Positions 1 through 7,269 of a DNA stretch of 9,875 bases are shown one piece after another. Position numbers and translations under genes: made by a program. Source of the stretch: Ruminococcus sp. UBA3286 (GTDB taxonomy: Bacteria > Bacillota > Clostridia > Oscillospirales > Ruminococcaceae); NCBI GenBank assembly GCA_002362135.1, contig DETO01000147.1:8541-18415 (forward strand), written 5' to 3'. Below the pieces are notes generated by a model, which did no database searches, had not been told where the DNA came from, and saw only the letters and a program-made list of their open reading frames with translations. Positions within the stretch are counted from its first letter, which is position 1. Each line of letters opens with the position of its first letter.

Positions 1-1204
1 TATTTTTCGGTATCTTTTCGTTTATTATTTTTTTCACCGAAGAAGTGAAATTCCTGCCGCTTAGCCGAATTCTGTCGCCGTACTTTCTGTTTCGCACAAC
101 AGCCTTTCCTATTATTTTATCATAATCGAGAAGATAAAATGTTAATTTTTTATTAACAAAATCAATTTTCGCCAAATTTTCACATTCGACTATCTCGCAG
201 ATCATAACTGTATCGGAAAAAAGACTGTTTTCGCCGATTTCAAGCGGCATGGTGACTTGTTCTTCACCTTGGGGAATAATTTTCTCAAAACTCGAATTTT
301 TACCGTCGGAAACAAAATAGATATCCCCCGAAATATTCAGCTTTCCGCCGTTTTGCATTATCTTTCCGCATTCTTCAAGCCGCTTGTGAGATACGGGCAG
401 CCCCTTATCCCTTAGCAGTTTGGCAATGCATCTTCTGCGAATCACCTCGTCATATCCGCTCATATCGGATAAAACGCCGTTTTTCAGGCATTTTTCAAGA
501 GCGGCGGCGGTTTCGGATTCGATGAAAGCGTTCTCGCTGCGTATCCCGTCAATGGTATTCACGGAAGTTTCAATCAGCGAAGCGTTCAATTCGCGCATTA
601 CGGGAATTATTCGGCGGCGAATCTTATTTCTGGTGTAATCCTCCGTAAGATTCGTGCTGTCCGTAACGTAATCCTGCCCCTGTTGAACGAGGAAGTCCTC
701 GATCTCCTGCCGCGTAACTGCAAGCAATGGACGAATTATATTATCACGGACGGGCGGAATTCCGCAAAGTCCCTTGACGGCTGTTCCGCGAATGAGATTG
801 AATATCACGGTTTCAAGATTATCATCGGCATTATGAGCCGTAGCGATCTTCTTGCCGTAAGAATTTTCCCGAAATATCGCGTATCTCAACTCTCGCGCCG
901 CTTCTTCGGTCGAAAGTGAATGTTCCTCCGCATAGCCCTGCACATCGCATGATACAGCCTTAAACGGAACTTCCAGCCTGCTGCAAAGACGGCGGCAGAA
1001 TTCCTCGTCGCGGTCGCTTTCATCACCGCGCAGACAATGATTGACATGAAGAGCCTCGACCGAAAAGCCTATCTCCTGCGAAATTTCACGCAGAGAAAGA
1101 AGAAGGCACACGCTGTCCGCGCCTCCCGAAAGTCCGCATACCACAACGTCTCCGCGATGTAGTATATCGTATTTTTCGGCGAAATTACGTAATTTCTCAA
1201 GCAT
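1..1204 (-). CDS. tilS: tRNA(Ile)-lysidine synthase TilS, 3' end cut by window edge
   Basis: TilS uses ATP to join lysine to C34 of tRNA-Ile(CAU), so that this tRNA reads AUA and is charged with isoleucine. My translation of the minus strand gives 401 open codons up to the window edge. The N-terminal PP-loop motif SGGADS is at residues 26-31, followed by the family blocks HVNHCLRG (53-60), ATAHNADDNLETV, the IIRPLL segment, and DSTNLTEDYTRNKIRRR. The last visible residues (RLSGRNFTSSVKKIINEKIP) match the start of the TilS C-terminal domain, so perhaps 40-70 residues are missing off-window. The ATG at 1204-1202 is preceded by GGAGG (1211-1215) with a 6-nt spacer. That site lies inside the end of dnaB, and only one base separates the dnaB TAG from this ATG, so the two are probably translationally coupled. 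In many Firmicutes tilS is followed by hpt and ftsH, which would lie beyond position 1. Confidence 0.96.
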   Translation of the reverse strand, partial: MLEKLRNFAEKYDILHRGDVVVCGLSGGADSVCLLLSLREISQEIGFSVEALHVNHCLRGDESDRDEEFCRRLCSRLEVPFKAVSCDVQGYAEEHSLSTEEAARELRYAIFRENSYGKKIATAHNADDNLETVIFNLIRGTAVKGLCGIPPVRDNIIRPLLAVTRQEIEDFLVQQGQDYVTDSTNLTEDYTRNKIRRRIIPVMRELNASLIETSVNTIDGIRSENAFIESETAAALEKCLKNGVLSDMSGYDEVIRRRCIAKLLRDKGLPVSHKRLEECGKIMQNGGKLNISGDIYFVSDGKNSSFEKIIPQGEEQVTMPLEIGENSLFSDTVMICEIVECENLAKIDFVNKKLTFYLLDYDKIIGKAVVRNRKYGDRIRLSGRNFTSSVKKIINEKIPKN

Positions 1205-1205
1205 A

Positions 1206-2555
1206 CTATGCCTCCGTGGCATTATATTCGGGATTCGAGAACAGCGTAAACTGACCGTTCCATATAAGTTCCACAGTACCCGTTTCACCATGACGATTTT
1301 TTGCAACTATGCACTCCGAAATATTCTGCCGCTGACTCTCCTTATTATAATAAGCGTCGCGGTAGAGAAAAAGAACTATATCCGCGTCCTGCTCGATAGA
1401 ACCCGATTCACGGAGGTCGGAAAGCATCGGACGCTTATCGTTTCTACTCTCAACAGCACGAGAAAGCTGCGAAAGCAGAATAACAGGCACGTCAAGCTCC
1501 TTCGCCATAACTTTCAGCTGACGCGTGATCTCCGAAATAACGGTAACGCGATTGTCGGAATGGGACGTCGATCCCATGAGCTGTAGGTAGTCGATAATGA
1601 CCAATCCGAGATTCTTCACACGGCGCAGCTTCGCTTTCATCTGCTGAACGGTCATACTCGCCGTATCGTCGATGAACATCGGCAGCGTACTCAGATATGC
1701 GGCGCTTGTCGCAAGAGTTACCCAGTCCTCGGTTTTGATCCTGCCGTTTCGTAATGCTCCTGATTCCACGCGCGCTTCCGTGGAAAGCAGACGAGTTGCA
1801 AGCTGTTCCTTGGACATTTCGAGATTGAACGTAACAACGTCTTTATCGCTTGTTTTCGCCACATTTCGGGCAATATTCATCGCGAACGAGGTTTTTCCCA
1901 TACCCGGACGGGCGGCAATAATAATAAGATCCGACTTGTTCAGCCCCGAAGTAATGCTGTCAAGCAGGGTAAATCCGGTTCGAGCGCCGACGTACAGATC
2001 TTTATCTTCACCTGTTAATTTTCCGAGACGGTCGTAAGCTTCAAGGACGGCGTCCGCCAATGAAGAAAGACCGCTGACATTTCTGCCCTGACGGATATCG
2101 TAAATCTTCTGTTCAGCCGAATCCAGAAGAAGTTGAGCGTCCTGCTCGCCGCTCTGAACGCTGTCGAGAATATCACGCGCCGCATAAGCCAAACTTCGTA
2201 TATAATATTTATCTTCAACTATTTTGCAATAACTCTCGATATTGGCAGTAGTAGGCAGCGTATCGGCGATATCTGCAAGATAACGTCTGCCCTCGTTGGC
2301 ATTTTCAAATATGTGCAGCTTCATCGCTTCATTGAGAAGCGTAACTATATCTATAGGTACGCCGCTGGTGAACATTCTGAAAATAATGCCGAAAATAGCC
2401 CTGTGATTCTCGTTAAAGAAATAATCGGGCTTAACTTTTTCTATTATCAGCGGCATTACCGACTGATCGGAAAGCGCAGCGCCGATGACGGATTGCTCCG
2501 CCTCGATGCTGTGTGGAAATTCCGAAATTGAAAATGGCAGATTGGTATTCTCCAT
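1206..2555 (-). CDS. dnaB: replicative DNA helicase DnaB (DnaC in Bacillus nomenclature)
   Basis: This is the hexameric RecA-fold helicase that unwinds DNA ahead of the replication fork and recruits primase. It has 449 residues, the usual length, so it has no intein or insertion. The N-terminal domain (about 12-110) begins with PHSIEAEQSVIGAAL, the usual DnaB opening. A linker helix region follows (about 110-185). The C-terminal motor carries Walker A ARPGMGKT (215-222), the NLEMS glutamate block (244-248), Walker B VIIDYLQLM (319-327), the LLSQLSRAVE sensor segment (360-369), LRESGSIEQDAD (381-392), and KNRHGETG (419-426) with the basic finger residues. The ATG overlaps the rplI stop codon as TAATG, with GAGGG just upstream, so translation is probably coupled to L9. 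The order gdpP-rplI-dnaB is conserved across many Firmicutes. No key motif is missing. Confidence 0.98.
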   Translation of the reverse strand: MENTNLPFSISEFPHSIEAEQSVIGAALSDQSVMPLIIEKVKPDYFFNENHRAIFGIIFRMFTSGVPIDIVTLLNEAMKLHIFENANEGRRYLADIADTLPTTANIESYCKIVEDKYYIRSLAYAARDILDSVQSGEQDAQLLLDSAEQKIYDIRQGRNVSGLSSLADAVLEAYDRLGKLTGEDKDLYVGARTGFTLLDSITSGLNKSDLIIIAARPGMGKTSFAMNIARNVAKTSDKDVVTFNLEMSKEQLATRLLSTEARVESGALRNGRIKTEDWVTLATSAAYLSTLPMFIDDTASMTVQQMKAKLRRVKNLGLVIIDYLQLMGSTSHSDNRVTVISEITRQLKVMAKELDVPVILLSQLSRAVESRNDKRPMLSDLRESGSIEQDADIVLFLYRDAYYNKESQRQNISECIVAKNRHGETGTVELIWNGQFTLFSNPEYNATEA

Positions 2556-3001
2556 TATCCCTCAACTACCTCGATGTCGATCTTTTCGCTGATACCTGTG
2601 TAGAACTTGATAACCGCGCTGTATGTGCCGAAATTCTTGATATCGGAGCTGAGACTGATCTTCTTCTTATCGACTTTCACGCCAAACTGCTCGTTAAGAG
2701 CGTCCGCAACGTGAGCGGCGGTTACAGAACCGAAAAGCCTGTCGTTAGAGCCTGCCTTAGCCTTGATGATAACCTTTTTATCCTTAACGGCAGCGGCGGC
2801 TTCGGAGGCAGCCTTTTTCTCAGTATCGATCTTGTGCTGCGCAGAGGACTGCTGTCCCTCTAACTTGCTGAGATTGGCAGGCGTAGCCTCGACAGCCAGT
2901 CCCTTGGGAATAAGCATATTTCTTGCAAAACCGTCGGCGACATTTTTAACTTCGCCCTTTTTGCCTGAACCTTTGACATCCTGCAAATAAATAACTTTCA
3001 T
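2555..3001 (-). CDS. rplI: 50S ribosomal protein L9
   Basis: L9 binds domain V of 23S rRNA near the L1 stalk and projects from the large subunit, where it helps suppress frameshifting and ribosome sliding. The protein has 148 residues, the normal length. The N-terminal rRNA-binding domain shows the diagnostic run from MKVIYLQDVKGSGKKGEV to DGFARNMLIPKGLA (residues 1-36). A long connecting helix rich in Ala, Lys and Glu follows (about 40-75), then the C-terminal domain with GSNDRLFGSVTAAHVADAL and the KKISLSSDIKNFGTY segment. The ATG at 3001-2999 is preceded by AAAGGA (3011-3016) with a 9-nt spacer, and that site overlaps the last codons of gdpP. The gap to gdpP is 6 nt and the stop overlaps the dnaB start by one base. 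Confidence 0.98.
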   Translation of the reverse strand: MKVIYLQDVKGSGKKGEVKNVADGFARNMLIPKGLAVEATPANLSKLEGQQSSAQHKIDTEKKAASEAAAAVKDKKVIIKAKAGSNDRLFGSVTAAHVADALNEQFGVKVDKKKISLSSDIKNFGTYSAVIKFYTGISEKIDIEVVEG

Positions 3002-3007
3002 ATCAAC

Positions 3008-4993
3008 TTATCCTTTCTTTTCCGAGATCTCTTCGTCTCGTTTATCTATAGCCTGTATCAGGAGTTTCAAAGCGTCCTGTACACTGCAATTTTCAAGCTG
3101 CGCCGCAGCCATGGTCTGATGACCGCCGCCGCCGAGTATTTCCATTATCACCTGAACGTTCGTCGCACCAAGTGAACGCGCGGAAATATTTGCCGTCGAA
3201 CCCGTTTTATATATAACAAAAGACGCGTCAACATTCACAATGCCAAGCAATTCGTCGGCAGCCTGCGGAGCAACTATGCGTATATCGTCGGATTTGAAAT
3301 CCGCTGTGGCAATGGCGCAGCCGTTGTATATCTTCGCCGAAGACACTATCTGATTTTTTCTCTTGTAAGATTCAAATGAATTTGCGAAAAGCAGCTTTAC
3401 CGCAACAGTATCCGCTCCCAGTTTTTTCAGGAACGCCGCCGCTTCAAAAGTGCGGACGCCTGTCCTCATTACGAAATTTTTCGTATCGAGCATAATTCCT
3501 GCAAGAAGCGCCTCCGCATAACATACCGGAAGATTGTCATTGTCTTTGTTGAAACGGAAATACTGTATTATCTCCGTTACCATTTCAGACGCCGAAGAAG
3601 CGTAGGGTTCATGGTGGAAGATCACGGCATTGTCAATAAAATTAACAGTTTTTCTATGATGATCTATAACGACCACCTGCCTGATGCGCTCGTAAAGTTC
3701 GCGGCTTTCAATTAAATCTTTGTTATGAATATCGACGATTATCAGCAGATCGTTGTCCCCTGCCATGGAAACAGCCTCAAAGGGAGTGATAAAAAGCTGA
3801 TAATCAGTTTGTGCTTCAACGGAATTTATCAGATGCAGCGCAAGATTTCTCGTTCTGTCGACCACAATATGTACTTCTTTTCCGAGAAGCCGCAAAGCGC
3901 CTGCGAGACCGCATGAAGCGCCTGCGGAATCAAGATCGCCGAAGCGATGACCCATAATGAAGACCTTGTCGGAATTCATTATGAGATCCTGCATGGCGTT
4001 GGCGATAATACGCGTTTTTGTACGCGACATTTTTTCAACGCCCTTTGATACGCCGCCGAAAAACCGATAGCCGCTTTCGGTTTTGATAACAGCCTGATCG
4101 CCGCCGCGTCCCAGAGCCATATCAAGGCATTGGCGAGCTACCAGTTCGCTTTCGGAAAGCGAGCGTCCGCCCAGTCCCACGCCTATCGAAAAAGTAAGAG
4201 GATATTTTCCCGCTATCTTTATTTCTCTTGCAAGATCGAGAATTTTAAATTTATCGCGTATCTTCTCGTCAAGATGCCGCTTTTCGAGAACAGCGTAAAA
4301 AGTATTCGGCGAGGTCTTCTTGATAAAACCGTTCGTACTGCTCATAAATCTCTCGATAAGCTGCTCTATCTCAACAGAAGCCTGCGCCTTTTCGCTTTCC
4401 TTGGCGTTCTGCATGATCTCGTCATAAGTATCGATAGTCAATATAACGACGCACGGGTGAGATTCGTCGCTTTTTTTCTTCAATTCGTAATAATTGGTTT
4501 CGTCGTGAAAATAAATGATGAGAAAAGAAATCTCGTTTTCTTCAAATTTTTCGCATGAAACGCGGTATACCGCGTCATTTATACGGCAAAGCACATTATC
4601 GGCGGAGTAAAGCTCGTTTATATCAAGATTTACGCACTCCCCGAAATTCAGCCCATAAACGTCAGCGCCGAAACTGATTTTGTCGCAGAACATACTGTTA
4701 TACCACACAAATCTGCCGTCCTCGCCGATAACGGCAATAGGCGCAGGCAGATTATTCATATATACCGCCGCCGAAGTTTCCAGATGAGCGTTCATTTTTG
4801 ATAAATGTCTCATGGAATTTTTCGAGCATACAGCGAAAATTACGATCAATGCCGTAAAAAGAACCGCGGTATATATTATGCCGATAAGTCCGTATGTTTT
4901 ATTATAACCGTAAAGAGACAGCGAAGCGAACGCCTGACCAACGATAATGGCAGCGATCAGTAAAAAAAACGCCAGCGGAAATTTCTTTCTCAC
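3008..4993 (-). CDS. gdpP: GdpP-type cyclic-di-AMP phosphodiesterase (TM-PAS-degenerate GGDEF-DHH/DHHA1)
   Basis: GdpP hydrolyses the second messenger c-di-AMP to pApA at the membrane and thereby affects potassium and osmotic balance, cell-wall stress and beta-lactam tolerance. The 661 residues match the family's usual length of about 655-660. There are two membrane helices (about 7-25 and 34-56), a PAS-like domain (about 78-170, opening NLPAPIAVIGEDGRFVWYN), and a GGDEF-like domain (about 175-310). In the latter the GGDEF signature is replaced by SPNTF near 228-232, as expected for a domain without diguanylate cyclase activity. The DHH catalytic domain carries GHRFGDLDSAG (348-358), a metal-ligand aspartate in IIVDIHN (418-424), IDHHRK (443-448) and MLDTKNF (501-507). 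The DHHA1 domain ends with GGGGHQTMAAA (621-631). The start is GTG (4993-4991), supported by a strong site at 5002-5009. It lies 20 nt after rnj and 6 nt before rplI. Confidence 0.96.
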   Translation of the reverse strand: MRKKFPLAFFLLIAAIIVGQAFASLSLYGYNKTYGLIGIIYTAVLFTALIVIFAVCSKNSMRHLSKMNAHLETSAAVYMNNLPAPIAVIGEDGRFVWYNSMFCDKISFGADVYGLNFGECVNLDINELYSADNVLCRINDAVYRVSCEKFEENEISFLIIYFHDETNYYELKKKSDESHPCVVILTIDTYDEIMQNAKESEKAQASVEIEQLIERFMSSTNGFIKKTSPNTFYAVLEKRHLDEKIRDKFKILDLAREIKIAGKYPLTFSIGVGLGGRSLSESELVARQCLDMALGRGGDQAVIKTESGYRFFGGVSKGVEKMSRTKTRIIANAMQDLIMNSDKVFIMGHRFGDLDSAGASCGLAGALRLLGKEVHIVVDRTRNLALHLINSVEAQTDYQLFITPFEAVSMAGDNDLLIIVDIHNKDLIESRELYERIRQVVVIDHHRKTVNFIDNAVIFHHEPYASSASEMVTEIIQYFRFNKDNDNLPVCYAEALLAGIMLDTKNFVMRTGVRTFEAAAFLKKLGADTVAVKLLFANSFESYKRKNQIVSSAKIYNGCAIATADFKSDDIRIVAPQAADELLGIVNVDASFVIYKTGSTANISARSLGATNVQVIMEILGGGGHQTMAAAQLENCSVQDALKLLIQAIDKRDEEISEKKG

Positions 4994-5001
4994 TTTTCCG
5001 A

Positions 5002-5009
5002 CTCCTTTT
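5002..5009 (-). promoter_or_regulatory. ribosome binding site fixing the GTG start of gdpP
   Basis: Minus-strand AAAAGGAG lies 8 nt upstream of the GTG at 4993-4991, and no nearer ATG has a comparable site. This supports a GTG start and the full two-helix membrane anchor. Confidence 0.85.
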
Positions 5010-5013
5010 TATG

Positions 5014-6837
5014 TCAAATTTCCATGATTATAGGAAGGATCATGGGACTGCGTTTTGTCTTTTGATAAATATATTCGGAAAGAGCGTCGCGGAGCTTGCC
5101 CTTAAGAGTAGTCCACTCTCTCATTTCAGCGTATGAACAGCTCGAAAGGGTTCTGTTGAGAACGTTTCTTGCTTCAACGAACAGTTCTTCGGATTCTCTC
5201 ACATAAACAAAGCCGCGCGATATTATATCCGGCCCTGCCGCAACTATGTTGGCAGATTTTTCAATGCCGATAACAATGATTATCAAGCCGTCCTGAGCAA
5301 GATGCTTTCTGTCGCGCAGAACTATCGAGCCTACGTCGCCCACGCCGAGCCCGTCAACGAGAACTCTTCCCGACGGTACTTGCGAAACGACTTTCATGCT
5401 TACGCCGTCCGTCTCAATAACATTGCCTATTTCCGCGATTATCACATTTTCCTTCGGCATTCCCATTTGCAGCGCAAGATCGCCGTGTTTTTTCAGGTGC
5501 TTGTATTCGCCGTGAACCGGAATAAAGAACTTCGGGCGTGTGAGAGCCTGCATAAGCTTTAATTCTTCCTGACAGGCATGACCCGAAACATGGACTTCGT
5601 ACATAGCTTCGTAAACCACTTCCGCTCCCGATTTCATCAACTCGTTGACAACGCGCGTAACGTATTTTTCATTTCCCGGAATAGGCGTTGCGGAGATGAT
5701 GATGAAGTCCATGGGCGTGATGACGACTTTTCTGTGATCGTTCATCGCCATGCGCGTCAGCGCGGACATAGGCTCGCCCTGACTTCCCGTTGTGATGAGA
5801 ACGATCTTTTCATTCTCATAGCGGTTCATCATATCGATATCGATTATTATTCCTGACGGAACTTCAAGATAGCCAAGTTCGATAGCCGTATTTATAACGT
5901 TTATCATGCTTCTGCCGAATACCGCAACTTTTCTTCCGTAACGCACGGCGCAGTTTATTATCTGCTGAACGCGGTGGATATTCGATGAAAAAGTCGCAAT
6001 GATTATTCTCTTGCCCTCGCCTTTTTTGAAAAGCCTGTCGAAAGATTCGCCGACAGTACGCTCGGAATGAGTATATCCCGGACGCTCGGCATTTGTTGAG
6101 TCCGCCATAAGCGCAAGTACGCCCTTGCTGCCCAGTTCTCCAAAGCGCGCAAGATCGATTATTTTTCCGTCTATGGGTGAATAATCTACCTTGAAGTCGC
6201 CCGTATGAACTATAATTCCCGCAGGCGTATGAATAGCCATACCTACAGCGTCGGGGATAGAGTGATTCACCTTGATGAATTCTACCGCCATACAGCCCAT
6301 TTTTACCGTTTTTTTCGGCTCGACAACGTTGAGTTTCACCTGATTGAGAATGCCCTGTTCCTTGAGTTTTCCCTCGATAAGACCGATGGTCAGCCTTGTC
6401 GCGTAAACGGGTACGTTTACTTTTTTCAGAAGATACGCAAGACCGCCGATATGATCTTCATGACCGTGAGTAATTACAATACCGCGTATCTTGTCGGCAT
6501 TCCGCTCAACATAGGTGAAATCGGGTATAACTATATCAACGCCCGGCATATCGGCGTCGGGAAAAGCAAGACCGCAGTCGAGTATGAACATATCGTTCGA
6601 GCATTCAAAAACGGTCATATTTTTGCCGATCTCATTGAGTCCTCCAAGCGGAATTATTCTCACCGGAGTTTTTCTCACTTCACGTGATGTTCTCGTGCGC
6701 TTCGGCTTTGGAGCGTCAACCGCCTTTTCCTGCTGAATGTTTGTCACGGTTTTCGGCTTCGGAGTTTTTCTTCCGCTGCTCTGAGTTCTTGGCACAGCCG
6801 TTCTGCGCGGCTTATTTGTCTGGTTTGTTTCGTTCAC
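5014..6837 (-). CDS. rnj: ribonuclease J (5'-3' exo-/endoribonuclease, metallo-beta-lactamase/beta-CASP)
   Basis: RNase J is the main mRNA decay and 5' maturation nuclease in many Gram-positives. It degrades 5'-monophosphorylated RNA from the 5' end and can also cut internally. The protein has 607 residues. Residues 1-57 are a basic, Pro/Arg/Lys/Thr-rich extension of low complexity. The conserved core starts at VRIIPLGGLNEIGKNM (59-74). The two-zinc site is seen in THGHEDH (123-129), the histidine of VNHSIPDA (190-197) and HTGDFKVD (211-218). The beta-CASP region has ADSTNAERPG (245-254), ATFSSNIHRVQQI (281-293), SGHA (418-421) and HGEYKHL (442-448). The end, IIMEI, is typical of the family. 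The start is GTG (6837-6835) with GAGAGG (6844-6849) 6 nt upstream. It is the first gene of the operon, behind a long structured leader. Bacillus carries two paralogues, J1 and J2; which one this corresponds to cannot be told here. Confidence 0.97.
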   Translation of the reverse strand: MNETNQTNKPRRTAVPRTQSSGRKTPKPKTVTNIQQEKAVDAPKPKRTRTSREVRKTPVRIIPLGGLNEIGKNMTVFECSNDMFILDCGLAFPDADMPGVDIVIPDFTYVERNADKIRGIVITHGHEDHIGGLAYLLKKVNVPVYATRLTIGLIEGKLKEQGILNQVKLNVVEPKKTVKMGCMAVEFIKVNHSIPDAVGMAIHTPAGIIVHTGDFKVDYSPIDGKIIDLARFGELGSKGVLALMADSTNAERPGYTHSERTVGESFDRLFKKGEGKRIIIATFSSNIHRVQQIINCAVRYGRKVAVFGRSMINVINTAIELGYLEVPSGIIIDIDMMNRYENEKIVLITTGSQGEPMSALTRMAMNDHRKVVITPMDFIIISATPIPGNEKYVTRVVNELMKSGAEVVYEAMYEVHVSGHACQEELKLMQALTRPKFFIPVHGEYKHLKKHGDLALQMGMPKENVIIAEIGNVIETDGVSMKVVSQVPSGRVLVDGLGVGDVGSIVLRDRKHLAQDGLIIIVIGIEKSANIVAAGPDIISRGFVYVRESEELFVEARNVLNRTLSSCSYAEMREWTTLKGKLRDALSEYIYQKTKRSPMILPIIMEI

Positions 6838-6843
6838 TATATG

Positions 6844-6849
6844 CCTCTC
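6844..6849 (-). promoter_or_regulatory. ribosome binding site for the GTG start of rnj
   Basis: Minus-strand GAGAGG is followed by 6 nt and then GTG at 6837-6835. It is the only purine-rich site close to the 5' end of the frame, so the basic N-terminal extension is most likely translated. Confidence 0.7.
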
Positions 6850-6957
6850 TTTCCGAGATCCGGAATGTCATTTCAGGCTGATTTTCAGAAATGTCTGTAA
6901 AATAGGCTTTTCCTTAACTTTATATAAGTTTATCTGATAAAAATACTTCAATTGACT

Positions 6958-6984
6958 ATACTAAAAAATTTAACTTTTTAGTAT
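6958..6984. repeat. perfect 10-bp inverted repeat, possible operator
   Basis: The plus strand reads ATACTAAAAA (6958-6967), a 7-base spacer, then TTTTTAGTAT (6975-6984), the exact reverse complement. With 27 bp in all and dyad symmetry it could be a regulator binding site or a weak AU hairpin inside the rnj leader. It contains too little G/C to act as a terminator. I cannot assign it to a known regulator. Confidence 0.5.
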
Positions 6985-7051
6985 GGCACTTTTGCAATGA
7001 TTTTTAGGGATCCACGATCCGCTGCCTGATTTTACGTTCCGATCTCATAAA

Positions 7052-7093
7052 TTTTAAACGACCGTATATTATGCCGAATACAGTTCGTTAAAA
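7052..7093 (-). promoter_or_regulatory. stem-loop at the 5' end of the predicted P2 transcript
   Basis: In minus-strand RNA, UUUUAACGA (7093-7085) pairs with UCGUUUAAAA (7061-7052) with one bulged U. CUGUAU (7083-7078) pairs with AUACGG (7067-7062), closing a 10-nt loop (7077-7068), with an unpaired A at 7084. One of the inner pairs is U-G in minus-strand RNA but would be a C-A mismatch in plus-strand RNA, which favours a role in the minus-strand transcript. It begins about 2 nt after the start site predicted for P2. Confidence 0.5.
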
Positions 7094-7101
7094 GTATATA
7101 T

Positions 7102-7131
7102 ATTATAATTTATAATATTTACTTATGTAAA
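7102..7131 (-). promoter_or_regulatory. predicted sigma-A promoter P2 for the rnj operon
   Basis: The minus strand has -35 TTTACA (7131-7126), an 18-nt spacer and -10 TATAAT (7107-7102). The predicted start is near 7095, giving a leader of about 258 nt before rnj. The region is very AT-rich and includes a 19-bp A/T-only palindrome (7100-7118), so a chance match is easier here than at P1. Confidence 0.5.
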
Positions 7132-7207
7132 AACAGCCTGAAGTCCGACGAATTCAATGAAGAAATTTTGGTTTCAAATAACCTTTACCAACAACTTCAA
7201 GCTATAC

Positions 7208-7245
7208 TAAGGCAACACCGCACAACTTTGTACAGCGTTGCCTTA
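7208..7245 (-). promoter_or_regulatory. 18-bp stem-loop close to the 5' end of the predicted P1 transcript
   Basis: The 18-base arms are 7245-7228 and 7225-7208 around a 2-base centre. As DNA they match at 15 of 18 positions. In minus-strand RNA all three mismatches become G-U wobbles, so all 18 positions can pair (in practice 17 pairs with a 4-nt loop). In plus-strand RNA the same positions would be A-C or C-A mismatches. Two more G-U pairs can extend the base to 7247/7206. No T-tract follows on either strand, so it is not a standard terminator. The palindrome TAAGGCAAC...GTTGCCTTA could also be a dispersed repeat or transposon-end remnant; a genome-wide copy count would tell. Confidence 0.65.
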
Positions 7246-7269
7246 ACCAACAAAAAAAGATACAATTTA

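Larger units (their letters stand above)
6838..7263 (-). promoter_or_regulatory. long untranslated leader of the rnj operon (inferred)
   Basis: No convincing gene lies between the rnj start and the preceding stop codon at 7348, a gap of 510 bases that is clearly AT-rich. Two minus-strand promoter sequences (7270-7298 and 7102-7131) would give leaders of about 426 and 258 nt. The region contains hairpins at 7208-7245 and 7052-7093, an AT palindrome at 6958-6984, a small inverted repeat at 6916-6930 (5-bp arms, 5-nt loop) and a GGATC/GATCC mini-hairpin at 7008-7020. None is followed by a T-tract on the minus strand, so I see no intrinsic terminator before rnj. I did not recognise any known riboswitch or T-box. 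That this whole stretch is the rnj leader is inferred from orientation and the absence of a terminator; part of it could instead be a separate small RNA. Confidence 0.6.

Noticed and set aside
6872..7142. Long-range complementarity between TTCAGGCTG (6872-6880) and CAGCCTGAA (7134-7142) that could pair in the leader
   Set aside because: A 9-bp match in a region this size has roughly even odds by chance, and nothing extends it.
7157..7210. 17-codon plus-strand open frame starting MKKFWFQ in the non-coding stretch
   Set aside because: It has no Shine-Dalgarno sequence upstream and ends inside the palindrome region. The signal-peptide-like start is too short to support a gene.
6956..7210. Direct repeat of the 9-mer CTATACTAA at 6956-6964 and 7202-7210, as if flanking an insertion
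   Set aside because: A 9-base match within about 500 AT-rich bases is expected by chance, and the enclosed DNA shows no transposase or paired terminal repeats at those points.
7252..7258. T7 run on the minus strand as a terminator for the preceding gene
   Set aside because: No G/C-rich stem precedes it in the direction of transcription; it falls just after the P1 start and is probably part of the initially transcribed sequence.
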